A stretch of DNA of 61,390 bases, taken from NCBI GenBank assembly GCA_003482455.1, contig DMYW01000026.1, forward strand, positions 1-61,390. The letters run 5' to 3'. Under the pieces are notes generated by a model. The model was not told the origin of the DNA, did no database searches, and saw nothing but the letters and a program-made list of their open reading frames with translations. Both the position numbers and the translations under genes were made by a program. Shown piece by piece: positions 50,730 through 58,850 of the stretch (the stretch's first letter is position 1; every line of letters starts with the position of its first letter). This stretch comes from Rheinheimera sp. Its GTDB lineage: Bacteria; Pseudomonadota; Gammaproteobacteria; Enterobacterales; Alteromonadaceae.

Positions 50730-51707
50730 TTATTTGCGTTTAAGCACCACTTCGCCAGACACTGTTTCAATTTCAATCCGACCGTCACCGCCGCCTAACG
50801 TGGTATCTAAACTGCTCATCGGGCCATATTTGGCATCGACAACTTTATCTTGCGTCAGTTTATTGTCGATATCGCCGCCGGCACTGGCTTCGATGCTGAT
50901 CCGCGCCGATTCAATGTCCGGCATGGTTAAAGTCAACGAACCACTGACGCTGCTGCCGGAGATCCGCGGCGCTTTTGAACCTGCCAGTTTGATATCGATT
51001 TGCCCATTTACTGTGCTAAATTCCACTCGTTCGCTGCCATTTAACGACAAATCAACTTCACCGTTAACGGTTGATACTTCCACTTCTTTGGCGGTCGAGA
51101 CACTGTGCAGTTCACCATTGACCGATTCCATTTCCAACGAAGCCGCTTTGCTTTGATCTTTGATCTCGCCGTTGACGGTGCTAAGTTTCAAATGGCCTTG
51201 CAAGTCGTTGCTGGCGATATTGCCGTTGACCGTTTGCAGCGATACATTGCCCGCTAACTGACTGGCGTTAATGGTGCCGTTGACTGTAGTGATGTCCGCC
51301 CCGCCTTTAACACCACTGGCATTGACGTTGGTTGAGACACCTTCAAAATTCAGCACTGCGCTTTGCGGCACTTCGACAACCAGCTTCGAGCCTTTGTTGT
51401 CGTCTTCGTTGTAGCCATTGTTGAATAAGCGGCGTGGCATTTTCACCACAAAACGCGTGACGCCGCCGGAGGATTTAAACTCGTAGCCTTCGGCTTCTTC
51501 ATCCAAAGTTCCGTTTATTTTGAATTGATTACCGCTGCCGACTTTGATCTCGACTTCGCCGCGCATCACTTCAAGTTCAATACGTTCATTGGCAGAAACC
51601 GCTTTGCTTTCACTAACCGCTTTGCCAGTACCAGCAAATGTCGGCGCCGCCACTAACACCACCATCGCCAACATGATGCGATTGAACTGTTGATTTAAAC
51701 CTTTCAT
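50730..51707 (-). CDS. DUF4097-type secreted beta-helix protein
   Basis: A 325-residue exported protein with a signal peptide (MLAMVVLVAAPTFA before GTGKAVSES). The mature part begins with a strand-rich segment (ELEVMRGEVEIKVGSGNQF), then repeated units of about 20 residues centred on TVNG (for example ITTVNGTINASQL, LQTVNGNIASNDL, LSTVNGEIKDQ, VSTVNGEVDLSL, FSTVNGQIDIKL), predicting a right-handed beta-helix. Such adhesin-like DUF4097 proteins have no agreed role. It is the third gene of a sigma factor operon, with AAGGAG before its ATG and 10 bases after the glutamine-rich gene. Confidence 0.82.
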   Translation of the reverse strand: MKGLNQQFNRIMLAMVVLVAAPTFAGTGKAVSESKAVSANERIELEVMRGEVEIKVGSGNQFKINGTLDEEAEGYEFKSSGGVTRFVVKMPRRLFNNGYNEDDNKGSKLVVEVPQSAVLNFEGVSTNVNASGVKGGADITTVNGTINASQLAGNVSLQTVNGNIASNDLQGHLKLSTVNGEIKDQSKAASLEMESVNGELHSVSTAKEVEVSTVNGEVDLSLNGSERVEFSTVNGQIDIKLAGSKAPRISGSSVSGSLTLTMPDIESARISIEASAGGDIDNKLTQDKVVDAKYGPMSSLDTTLGGGDGRIEIETVSGEVVLKRK

Positions 51708-51717
51708 TACACTCTCC

Positions 51718-52326
51718 TTAACTATAAGCCTGACTGAGCTCAGTCAGCTTGTGCATGTATTTAAGCTGTTGTTGCTGTAATTGCTGATATTGTCGAAGCA
51801 ATCGCCGGTTCGCCGGCTGTTGTTGTAACGCCTGCTCAAGCTGACTACTGGCTTGTTGCCAAATCGCCAACTGTTGCTGCCAATTCTCAAAGCCTTGTGG
51901 CACTTGCTGCAGCTGTTTGAGCTGCGCGCCGCCGACTTGCGCCATTAATTTTTCACGTTGCAACCGTAGCTGTTGCACCACGTCGCGACTCTGAGTGTGT
52001 GGCTGCGTAGTGACTGTTGTTGACTCGAGCTGCTGTGCGACCTGCGATTCAGAGACTGGTGCAGGTTTGAGCAGCCAAAGCGTCACCAGCGCAAAACCCG
52101 CTGCCACTGCGGCCGCTAAGCCATAACGCGGCTGATTTGCCGCTGGTCGTTGCATCCAAGCCGGCGCAACGGTAGTTTGGGTTTGCTCGCTAGGCGGCAT
52201 CGGCTCGACCTTCGCCTGGGGTGTCTCGGCAAGTCTTGCCGCGAGTGCGTCCCAGCCATCCGTCGCCGGTTCAAGCTGCTTTGGCAGCGATGCAATCAGT
52301 GCATCAAGTTGTTGTTCAGTTGTCAT
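51718..52326 (-). CDS. Glutamine-rich single-pass membrane protein, possible anti-sigma factor
   Basis: A 202-residue protein, no named family recognised. N-terminal cytoplasmic part (about 1-65, LDALIASLPKQLEPATDGWD), one membrane helix (LAAAVAAGFALVTLWLL, about 70-86), then a periplasmic part rich in Gln with coiled-coil features (QQLRLQREKLMAQVGGAQL, LLRQYQQLQQQQLKYMHKLT). Topology and overlap with the sigma gene (11 bases) fit an anti-sigma factor, but the usual zinc-binding His-x3-Cys-x2-Cys motif is absent. Its signal, if any, is likely envelope related. Confidence 0.65.
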   Translation of the reverse strand: MTTEQQLDALIASLPKQLEPATDGWDALAARLAETPQAKVEPMPPSEQTQTTVAPAWMQRPAANQPRYGLAAAVAAGFALVTLWLLKPAPVSESQVAQQLESTTVTTQPHTQSRDVVQQLRLQREKLMAQVGGAQLKQLQQVPQGFENWQQQLAIWQQASSQLEQALQQQPANRRLLRQYQQLQQQQLKYMHKLTELSQAYS

Positions 52327-52837
52327 CTAGCCAACTCCTTAATAACTGGCGCGCTCTGTGATACTGCGCCTTACTGCTGCCCTCGGCGATGCCAAGCAAC
52401 TCGGCAATGTCTTGGTGCGAGTGCCCTTCCAATGCAAACAATACAAACACAGCGCGCGCCTGCTCGGGTAACCGAGCAATCAAGTTTTCTAAATCACGTT
52501 GGTCGACTGGTGGTGGCTCACTCGCCCACAATTCCAGCTCGCTGTCATCGTCACACATCCGCGCCATTTTGAGTTTGCGCCAATAATCCACCGCGGTGCG
52601 AGTGGCAATAGTATGCAACCACGTCGAAAATAAGCTGTCACCGCGAAACAGCGGCATTTGCTGCCAAACCCTGACAAATGCTTCTTGGCAGGCATCTTCG
52701 GCTTGTTGTCTGTCGCTGAGCAAACGATAACAAATGGCAAACACTTTACCTTTAAACTGTTGGTAAATATGAAAAAATGCGGATTGCTCGCCCCGTTGGG
52801 CGCGCTCGATAAAACCTTGCAGTTCGATCGTTTCCAC
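52316..52837 (-). CDS. ECF-type RNA polymerase sigma factor
   Basis: A 173-residue extracytoplasmic-function sigma factor. Region 2: FHIYQQFKGKVFAICYRLL then AEDACQEAFVRVWQQ (-10 recognition and core binding); region 4: LPEQARAVFVLFALEGHSHQ with helix-turn-helix DIAELLGIAEGSSKAQYHRAR. The start is GTG at 52837 with AAGGA seven bases upstream; the nearby ATG is out of frame. It heads an operon with a putative membrane anti-sigma protein and a DUF4097 protein. The ECF subgroup and target regulon are unknown; no convincing ECF-type autoregulatory promoter was seen in the short gap after the thyA terminator. Confidence 0.9.
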   Translation of the reverse strand: METIELQGFIERAQRGEQSAFFHIYQQFKGKVFAICYRLLSDRQQAEDACQEAFVRVWQQMPLFRGDSLFSTWLHTIATRTAVDYWRKLKMARMCDDDSELELWASEPPPVDQRDLENLIARLPEQARAVFVLFALEGHSHQDIAELLGIAEGSSKAQYHRARQLLRSWLDDN

Positions 52838-52910
52838 GCATTTTTCCTTGCTGTTATGTTGTCGTTAAATGGTAAGTCGCATCTTGGTTACGTTAGGTTT
52901 AAAGCGGTTG

Positions 52911-52940
52911 GAAAAAAAATCCGGCAACTGCCGGATTTTT
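52911..52940 (-). terminator. Intrinsic terminator after thyA
   Basis: AATCCGGC-AACT-GCCGGATT (8 bp; 52918-52937), followed on the minus strand by a run of T from the A-run at 52912-52919. Confidence 0.85.
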
Positions 52941-52976
52941 ACAAAGAATCATGATTTAAGCTTAACTTTCAACATA

Positions 52977-53810
52977 TTAGATAGCAACTGGCGCTTTAAT
53001 GTGCGGGTGGCTTTGGTAGCCTTCCAAACTGAAATCGTCAAAGGTAAAAGCAAATAAGTCTTTGACTGCAGGGTTTAGTTTCATCGTTGGCAACGCATAA
53101 GGCGTGCGGCTCAGTTGGGTTTCCACTTGCTCTAAATGGTTTAAATACAAGTGCGCATCGCCTAAGGTGTGAATAAACTCGCCTGGCTGCAAGTCACAGA
53201 CTTGTGCAACCATCAAAGTCAGCAAGGCATAACTGGCAATGTTAAAGGGCACACCTAAAAAGATGTCACCGCTGCGCTGATACAATTGGCATGACAATTT
53301 GCCGTCGGCGACATAGAACTGGAACATGGTATGGCACGGTGGTAAGGCTTGTTTGCCATCGGCGGCATTGTCACGCGGCGATTTGCGCGTGTCTGGCAGC
53401 ACTGCCGGGTTCCAAGCGCTGACAATTAAGCGGCGTGAATCCGGTGTGCGACGAATGTCGTCGAGCAACTGCTGAATTTGGTCGATCACTTGGCCATTTG
53501 GCGCCTGCCAGCTGCGCCACTGCGCACCGTAGACCGGGCCTAATTCGCCGTCCTCCGTTGCCCATTCATCCCAAATCGACACGCCATTGGCTTTCAAATA
53601 AGCAATGTTGGTTTCACCTTTTAAGAACCACAAGAGTTCATGCACGATCGACTTGAGGTGTAGTTTTTTGGTGGTGACCAGCGGAAAACCATCCGCCAAG
53701 TTAAACCGCATTTGATAACCAAACACCGATAGCGTGCCGGTGCCGGTGCGGTCGGTTTTCCGATGACCGTGCGCTAAAACATGGCGCATCAAATCATGAT
53801 ACTGTTGCAT
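52977..53810 (-). CDS. thyA: Thymidylate synthase ThyA
   Basis: A 277-residue enzyme making dTMP from dUMP with methylene-tetrahydrofolate. The nucleophilic Cys is in ALPPCHTMFQFYV, the substrate-binding Arg in the family position SDSRRLIVSAWNP (RRLIVSAWNP), and the folate/dUMP motif QRSGDIFLGVPFNIASYALL is intact. It is slightly longer than the E. coli enzyme because of the SPRDNAADGKQ insertion before the active site, common in many gammaproteobacteria. Preceded upstream by ptsP; lgt, often between them in relatives, is absent. Confidence 0.97.
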   Translation of the reverse strand: MQQYHDLMRHVLAHGHRKTDRTGTGTLSVFGYQMRFNLADGFPLVTTKKLHLKSIVHELLWFLKGETNIAYLKANGVSIWDEWATEDGELGPVYGAQWRSWQAPNGQVIDQIQQLLDDIRRTPDSRRLIVSAWNPAVLPDTRKSPRDNAADGKQALPPCHTMFQFYVADGKLSCQLYQRSGDIFLGVPFNIASYALLTLMVAQVCDLQPGEFIHTLGDAHLYLNHLEQVETQLSRTPYALPTMKLNPAVKDLFAFTFDDFSLEGYQSHPHIKAPVAI

Positions 53811-53936
53811 GGAATTGCCCTTAAGTTTTTAAGCCACGTCACAACGACGCGGCTGAGAATTCATGCTGCATACAAAGCCGGCAGCGGGCTAGCACCTTGT
53901 GCAAATGCGACTCGGAGGTACGCTAAAGGAATGCGA

Positions 53937-56201
53937 CTAGGCGCGTAGTTGATTCAGTAACTGCTTTTGATCTAAGAAGCGTTGCACCTGCAAGCGCACT
54001 TGCTTGGGCGATACACAGGCCAGAATTTCCGGCAATAACTGCTTGAGTTCACCGACATCCACGCGACGTAGCAGCCATTTCACTTTGGCCAAGTTACTGG
54101 GGTTCATACTAAAGGAGTTAAAACCCATCGCCGCTAAAATCAACACGCCAAGCGGCTCACCACCGAGCTCGCCACAAATACTCATCGGCAGCTGCAGGCC
54201 TTGCGCTTGTTGCCCCAACATGTTCAGCGCTCGCAGTACTGACGGATGTAAAGCGTCGTACAAGTTACCCACGCGCGGGTTGTTACGGTCAACCGCCAAC
54301 AAATACTGGGTTAAATCGTTGGTCCCCACGGAACAGAAATCGACTTTACGCGCCAATTCTGGCAGCTGATACATAATGGATGGCACTTCAATCATCACCC
54401 CCACTTTGGGTTTGGTGACTATGCCTTCGCCGTTGAACTCATCGTCTACTTCAAACCAGGCTTGGCGAATAAGACGCAGCGATTCATCCACTTCGCTAAG
54501 GTCCGAAATCATCGGCAATAAAATGTGCAAATTGTTATAGCCAATGTTGGCTTTTAACATAGCGCGGATCTGTACCAGGAAAATCTCTGGATGATCCAGC
54601 GTCAAACGAATACCACGCCAGCCTAAAAATGGGTTTTCTTCGTTGATCGGGAAATAAGGCAAGGGTTTATCGCCACCAACGTCCAGCGTGCGCATCACGA
54701 CAGGTTTACCGGGGTAGCCCGCCAAAAACTTTTGGTACAGCTCGACTTGCTCTAACTCGGACGGAAAACGCGTGCGCATGATAAATGGAAATTCGGTGCG
54801 ATACAGACCTACACCATTGCAAGAATCGGCTTGTGACGTTTCCAGATCTGTCGCAAGCCCTGCGTTGACCATCAGGCTGAAGTCCACGCCACAACTACTT
54901 TGCGCCGGCAAATGCAGTTCTGCTTGGTAACGTTTATTGAGCTCAGCATCTTTGCTCATTAAGTTGCGGTATTCAGCGCAAATGGCATCGGCCGGTGACA
55001 ACAAGATGTTGCCCTGATAGCCATCAACAATCAGTCGTTGCCCTTGCCATTGCATCAATGGCAACTCGCGCACGCCCATAATCGCCGGGATGCCCAAAGC
55101 ACGCGCCATAATGGCGGCGTGCGAGTTCACGGAGCCATTGAGCGAGACAATCGCGACTAGCTGCTGGCGTGGGATCTCAGCGAGCATAGTCGCAGTGACA
55201 TTTTCAGCCACCAACACCACTTGTTCCGGCAGTTTGTAATGCCGTTGTTCGTTTTCCAACAAGTGGTTCAGTACACGTTGCCCTAAATCGCGAATGTCGG
55301 TGCCGCGCTCACGCAGATACGGATCATCCATATCATCGAATTGACGCGCAAACCGCTCAACCACCCGTTTTAACGCACTTTTGGCGCACCAACCTTCGCG
55401 AATTTGCGCCTCGATTTCATGACCGAGCGACGCTGCGTCCAACAGTTGGTGATACACATCGAAGATCGCCAGCGCGTCTTCCGGTAAATGTCCATTCATC
55501 CGCTCTGCTAAGCGATTAAACTCCGCTTTGGTCACTTTTACCGCATGGTAAAACCGCAACAACTCCGAGTCTGGATCGTCGGTGCGTTTGAGTGAAATCG
55601 CGTCAAAATCAGAGGCGGGTTGCAGCACAAAGGCTTCACCAATGGCGATACCCGGCGAGCCAATAAGCCCCTGCATCTGCCGGTTCGATACGGCCGTGGC
55701 GTTTTGATGATCGGAGACTTTGCGCATCTCCGCATTGACCAACACGGATGCTAATTGCACGCCCAACGTAACTAAAAACGATTCTTCGTCTTCGTTAAAC
55801 ACCCGCGACGCCGATTGCTGGATCGACAACACGCCAAGCACCTTACGATGGTGGATGATTGGGCAGCCCAAGAAGGCCGAGAAACAATCTTCAGAAACTT
55901 CAGGTGTGACTTTAAAACGGGGATGTAAATGGGCTTGGGCTAGGTTGATCGGCTCTTCACGTTGACCGACCCAACCAATCAAGCCTTCTGAGAAACCAAT
56001 CGACACTTTGCCGATCGCTTCGGGGTTTAAGCCGTCGGTCGCCATCAACATAAAATGCTGTTGATCGTAGTCGGCCAAATACACTGAACAACATTCAGTG
56101 TTCAGTGCACGTTTAACGTTGCTAACCAAGCCCTGCAGCGCGTGATCCAGCGACGGTTCTTGCGCTACGTCTTGGACAATGCGACGCAGTTGGCCGAGCA
56201 T
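53937..56201 (-). CDS. ptsP: Phosphoenolpyruvate-protein phosphotransferase PtsP (nitrogen PTS enzyme I)
   Basis: A 754-residue protein that takes phosphate from phosphoenolpyruvate to the regulatory nitrogen PTS. N-terminal GAF domain (about 15-160, SVYLADYDQQHFMLMATDG) senses small molecules; the EI part has the phospho-His in SVNSHAAIMARALGIPAIMG and the PEP-binding residues in GLYRTEFPFIMR, RTLDVGGDKPLPYF and SVGTNDLTQYLL. GGGAGG precedes the ATG. Same strand as rppH with a 45-base gap; rppH-ptsP are usually co-transcribed. Confidence 0.95.
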   Translation of the reverse strand: MLGQLRRIVQDVAQEPSLDHALQGLVSNVKRALNTECCSVYLADYDQQHFMLMATDGLNPEAIGKVSIGFSEGLIGWVGQREEPINLAQAHLHPRFKVTPEVSEDCFSAFLGCPIIHHRKVLGVLSIQQSASRVFNEDEESFLVTLGVQLASVLVNAEMRKVSDHQNATAVSNRQMQGLIGSPGIAIGEAFVLQPASDFDAISLKRTDDPDSELLRFYHAVKVTKAEFNRLAERMNGHLPEDALAIFDVYHQLLDAASLGHEIEAQIREGWCAKSALKRVVERFARQFDDMDDPYLRERGTDIRDLGQRVLNHLLENEQRHYKLPEQVVLVAENVTATMLAEIPRQQLVAIVSLNGSVNSHAAIMARALGIPAIMGVRELPLMQWQGQRLIVDGYQGNILLSPADAICAEYRNLMSKDAELNKRYQAELHLPAQSSCGVDFSLMVNAGLATDLETSQADSCNGVGLYRTEFPFIMRTRFPSELEQVELYQKFLAGYPGKPVVMRTLDVGGDKPLPYFPINEENPFLGWRGIRLTLDHPEIFLVQIRAMLKANIGYNNLHILLPMISDLSEVDESLRLIRQAWFEVDDEFNGEGIVTKPKVGVMIEVPSIMYQLPELARKVDFCSVGTNDLTQYLLAVDRNNPRVGNLYDALHPSVLRALNMLGQQAQGLQLPMSICGELGGEPLGVLILAAMGFNSFSMNPSNLAKVKWLLRRVDVGELKQLLPEILACVSPKQVRLQVQRFLDQKQLLNQLRA

Positions 56202-56245
56202 AAGCCTCCCAGACGGATTTCGCAGCCCTAGTTTGGGCTGCTCAG

Positions 56246-56746
56246 TTACTTCTTACGGACATCCTTTTTGACGAACGGTAAAGCAATCGGGGCAAACTCT
56301 TTCATCACTTTCCGATAGACTTCGCGCTTAAAAGACACGACTTGTCGAACGGGATACCAATAACTGACCCAGCGCCAGTCATCAAACTCTGGATGTGTAG
56401 TTTTTAGCAGATTAACGTCTTCATCTTTACAAGTCAGCCGCAGCAAAAACCATTTTTGCTTCTGACCAATACACAGCGGGTTTGAATCGCGGCGGATCAG
56501 TCGTTTCGGTAGCTTATAACGCAACCAATGTTTGGTGGTTGCCACAATTTCCACATCGTTAGGGCTTAGGCCCACTTCTTCATTCAGTTCACGATACATG
56601 GCTTGTTCAGGCGTTTCGCCATCATCAATGCCACCTTGTGGATATTGCCAAGAGTGTTGTCCGTATCTGCGTGCCCAAAACACCTGTCCTTGGTGGTTAC
56701 AAATCACTATACCGACGTTGGCTCGAAAGCCTTCGGCATCGATCAC
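56246..56746 (-). CDS. rppH: RNA pyrophosphohydrolase RppH (Nudix)
   Basis: A 166-residue Nudix enzyme that removes pyrophosphate from 5'-triphosphorylated RNA, triggering decay. It begins VIDAEGFRANVGIVICN like other RppH proteins, with the Nudix box GGIDDGETPEQAMYREL...EEVG intact. I chose the GTG at 56746 with CGAGG just upstream; in-frame ATG codons at 56791 and 56887 would add 15 or 47 residues with no similarity and the latter extends into a region of DnaA-box-like sequence. Upstream gene on the same strand as ptsP and divergent from mutH. Confidence 0.92.
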   Translation of the reverse strand: MIDAEGFRANVGIVICNHQGQVFWARRYGQHSWQYPQGGIDDGETPEQAMYRELNEEVGLSPNDVEIVATTKHWLRYKLPKRLIRRDSNPLCIGQKQKWFLLRLTCKDEDVNLLKTTHPEFDDWRWVSYWYPVRQVVSFKREVYRKVMKEFAPIALPFVKKDVRKK

Positions 56747-57137
56747 ACAAACCTCGGGTCTGTAAAAACAGCGATAACTGGATTCTTTCATAAAGTCTGC
56801 GCCGCGGCAAACGGAATTTATGGCAAGATATTCATAAGTTATCCACAGAGAGCAATTATTAGCCACATGCTCTGTGAACTTTTTCACAGGACATGTGCAA
56901 AAATCTGTGCATATCTCTGTTTTTATCCATGAATAACTTTATCTGTTCGATATTTCACGAGCACCAACCACAAACTTTATTTATTTATATCAATGACTTG
57001 CACTCAAAAACACCCTGTAAAAACCGGACTCAGACTGTGCATAACTTGCTTTGCGCAATATTTCAACAGTTAGCACAAGGGGTAGCCTACAGCCAAAAAA
57101 AACCGTAATTTATGCTGATCACTGATGAGAACCACTT
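56747..57137. promoter_or_regulatory. rppH-mutH divergent gap with DnaA-box-like 9-mers
   Basis: The 390-base AT-rich gap contains a perfect DnaA box TTATCCACA at 56839-56847 and three near matches: TGTGCATAT (56906-56914), TTATCCATG (56923-56931) and TGTGCATAA (57036-57044). Several short inverted repeats of the form CTGTG/CACAG flank them. No gene is supported here. Clustered boxes can titrate DnaA or couple a promoter to replication; this could be chance in AT-rich DNA. Confidence 0.4.
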
Positions 57138-57800
57138 ATGCATCCACCTGAAAGTGCTGAAGAATTATTAAACCGCTGTCGCCGCATTGCAGGTTTTACA
57201 TTAGAAGAATTGGCGGCTGAATTAGCCGTTGCTCTGCCAAAGGATTTAAAGCGCGACAAAGGGACGGTCGGCCAACTCTTGGAACTTGCGCTAGGCGCAT
57301 CCGCAGGCTCCAAAGCAGAACCTGATTTCCCGCATTTGGGTATTGAACTCAAAACAATTCCGATCGACGCACAAGGTGCGCCATTGGAAAGCACCTATGT
57401 ATGTGTAGCCCCGATGAGCGGCTTTGCACTGGAACGGTTTGAAGACAGTTGGGTGTATCGAAAACTTAGCCGCGTATTATGGGTGCCGGTATTGGCCAGT
57501 CGCGACATTCCACTGGCACAACGCACTATTGGCCAAGCGTTTTTGTGGCGACCCAGTCCTGCGGAGTTGGCGACTCTTCAACAAGATTGGGAAGAACTGA
57601 TGGAACTGCTCCGCCTTGGACAGTTGTCACAGATTAAAGGTCAGCATGGCGTGGCATTACAACTGAGACCCAAAGGCGCCAATAGCCTAGCTCTGACCGA
57701 CGCACTCAACGAAGATGGAGCCACGGTGCAAGCACTGCCTCGTGGCTTTTACCTTAAAACGAGTTTTACACGAGCACTGTTACAACGTCAGTTTGCTTAG
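57138..57800 (+). CDS. mutH: DNA mismatch repair endonuclease MutH
   Basis: A 220-residue type II-like endonuclease that nicks the unmethylated strand at hemimethylated GATC sites. The catalytic D-(x)n-E-x-K motif is in AEPDFPHLGIELKTIPI; other family features are KGTVGQLLELALGASAGS and a C-terminal helix. Its presence implies that the organism uses Dam-directed repair. The ATG at 57138 lies after TGAGAA. Its end converges on the solute-binding protein gene. Confidence 0.95.
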   Translation: MHPPESAEELLNRCRRIAGFTLEELAAELAVALPKDLKRDKGTVGQLLELALGASAGSKAEPDFPHLGIELKTIPIDAQGAPLESTYVCVAPMSGFALERFEDSWVYRKLSRVLWVPVLASRDIPLAQRTIGQAFLWRPSPAELATLQQDWEELMELLRLGQLSQIKGQHGVALQLRPKGANSLALTDALNEDGATVQALPRGFYLKTSFTRALLQRQFA

Positions 57801-57819
57801 CACGTGTAAAGTATCAGGC

Positions 57820-58689
57820 TTATTGCTGATATTTATCGACAATCAACATGTATTCGCCGCTGTTACGGATGTTTTTCAGTGCTTGGTTAAACTGCAGCAC
57901 CCGCGATTCTGGCACTGACACTTTGGAAAACATCACATAGACGTCATTACTTTGCAGCGCTATGCCTTGGTGACCAATTTGATCCGACAGGCCTTTGCGT
58001 CGCAGCATAGAGCGCGCGACGAAGCTGTCTTCCAACATGCCGTCGATATCGCCGTCAAGCAAGCGCGCAATATTGAGCTCACCAAGCGATGCCTCAACAA
58101 AAGCCGCTTTTTTGGCGGGTTCTTGGTACAAAGCACCAAATTCATCGCCATAGAAATATTCACTGATAATGCCAATTTTATGCCCTTTGTCGATAAATTC
58201 ACTTAGGGTACTTTCTGGCATGGATGCAGACTTGCTCGTCAGCACAAACAACTGAAATTGTTCTTGACGGTATGGGGCAGAAAACAATGCAAACTGTTCA
58301 CGGGCGGCGGTACGTGACGCACCGGCCACCATATCGATTTTGCCATCACGCAACTGTTGGACTAGGTCCATCCAAGCACCTTGTTTTGTGACGATCTGAC
58401 AGCCCATGTTTTTTGCCACAGCACTGATTAATTCAATATCCAAGCCAGCGGCTTTTTGATCCAACCCAGTGTATTGATAGGGTTCCCAGGCTTCATACCC
58501 CAGCGTTAACTTGCACACATCTGGCGCCGAAGCAGTTGGTTGGCTTGTTGTGACGGGCGCCGCAGCGCCTGCAGCTGGAGTACTAGAACTGGCTGGTGAT
58601 TGATTGTCTGGGGTGTTTACGGGTTGTGGACTGCATCCTGTGAGCAGCAATCCGAGGCATAAACCAAACACAAAGCTTAATGCACGCAT
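57820..58689 (-). CDS. Extracellular solute-binding lipoprotein (family 3 type)
   Basis: A 289-residue lipoprotein: signal with lipobox LLTGCSPQP (Cys18), then a Ser/Thr/Ala/Pro-rich linker of about 50 residues, then a polar-amino-acid-type binding domain: LTLGYEAWEPYQYTG, LDIELISAVAKNMGCQI, LVQQLRDGKIDMVAGAS and later ESRVLQFNQALKNI. No ABC permease or ATPase gene lies next to it, so it may serve a distant transporter or act as a sensor. The ATG at 58689 follows GGAG by six bases; a frame continuing to 58728 lacks a sensible signal. Confidence 0.85.
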   Translation of the reverse strand: MRALSFVFGLCLGLLLTGCSPQPVNTPDNQSPASSSTPAAGAAAPVTTSQPTASAPDVCKLTLGYEAWEPYQYTGLDQKAAGLDIELISAVAKNMGCQIVTKQGAWMDLVQQLRDGKIDMVAGASRTAAREQFALFSAPYRQEQFQLFVLTSKSASMPESTLSEFIDKGHKIGIISEYFYGDEFGALYQEPAKKAAFVEASLGELNIARLLDGDIDGMLEDSFVARSMLRRKGLSDQIGHQGIALQSNDVYVMFSKVSVPESRVLQFNQALKNIRNSGEYMLIVDKYQQ

Positions 58690-58806
58690 AATAAACTCCG
58701 GTTTCTGTGGGAGATCCGAAGCAAGCATAGTTGAGTTTTATCGGACGCGAGGTCTTTTACATACCCGAAGCTGCAGGCTGCTGCAACCTGAAGGTTGGCC
58801 GAAAAC

Positions 58807-58835
58807 AAAAAGCGCCTTTAATAAGGCGCTGTTTT
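58807..58835 (-). terminator. Terminator downstream of the desaturase gene
   Basis: AGCGCCTT-TAAT-AAGGCGCT (8-bp stem, 58811-58830) with AAAACAAAA on the left, giving a U-rich tract for leftward transcripts ending past 58851, and GTTTTTA on the right. Confidence 0.82.
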
Positions 58836-58850
58836 TACTGAAGATAATCG

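Noticed and set aside
50900..51360. TVNG repeats as a DNA tandem repeat or CRISPR-like array
   Set aside because: The repetition is in the protein (beta-helix units of about 20 residues); nucleotide copies are degenerate and lie in a coding frame.
56747..56887. Longer RppH start at 56887 or 56791
   Set aside because: The added residues are unlike any RppH and the extension reaches the DnaA-box region; GTG 56746 fits the family length and has a ribosome site.
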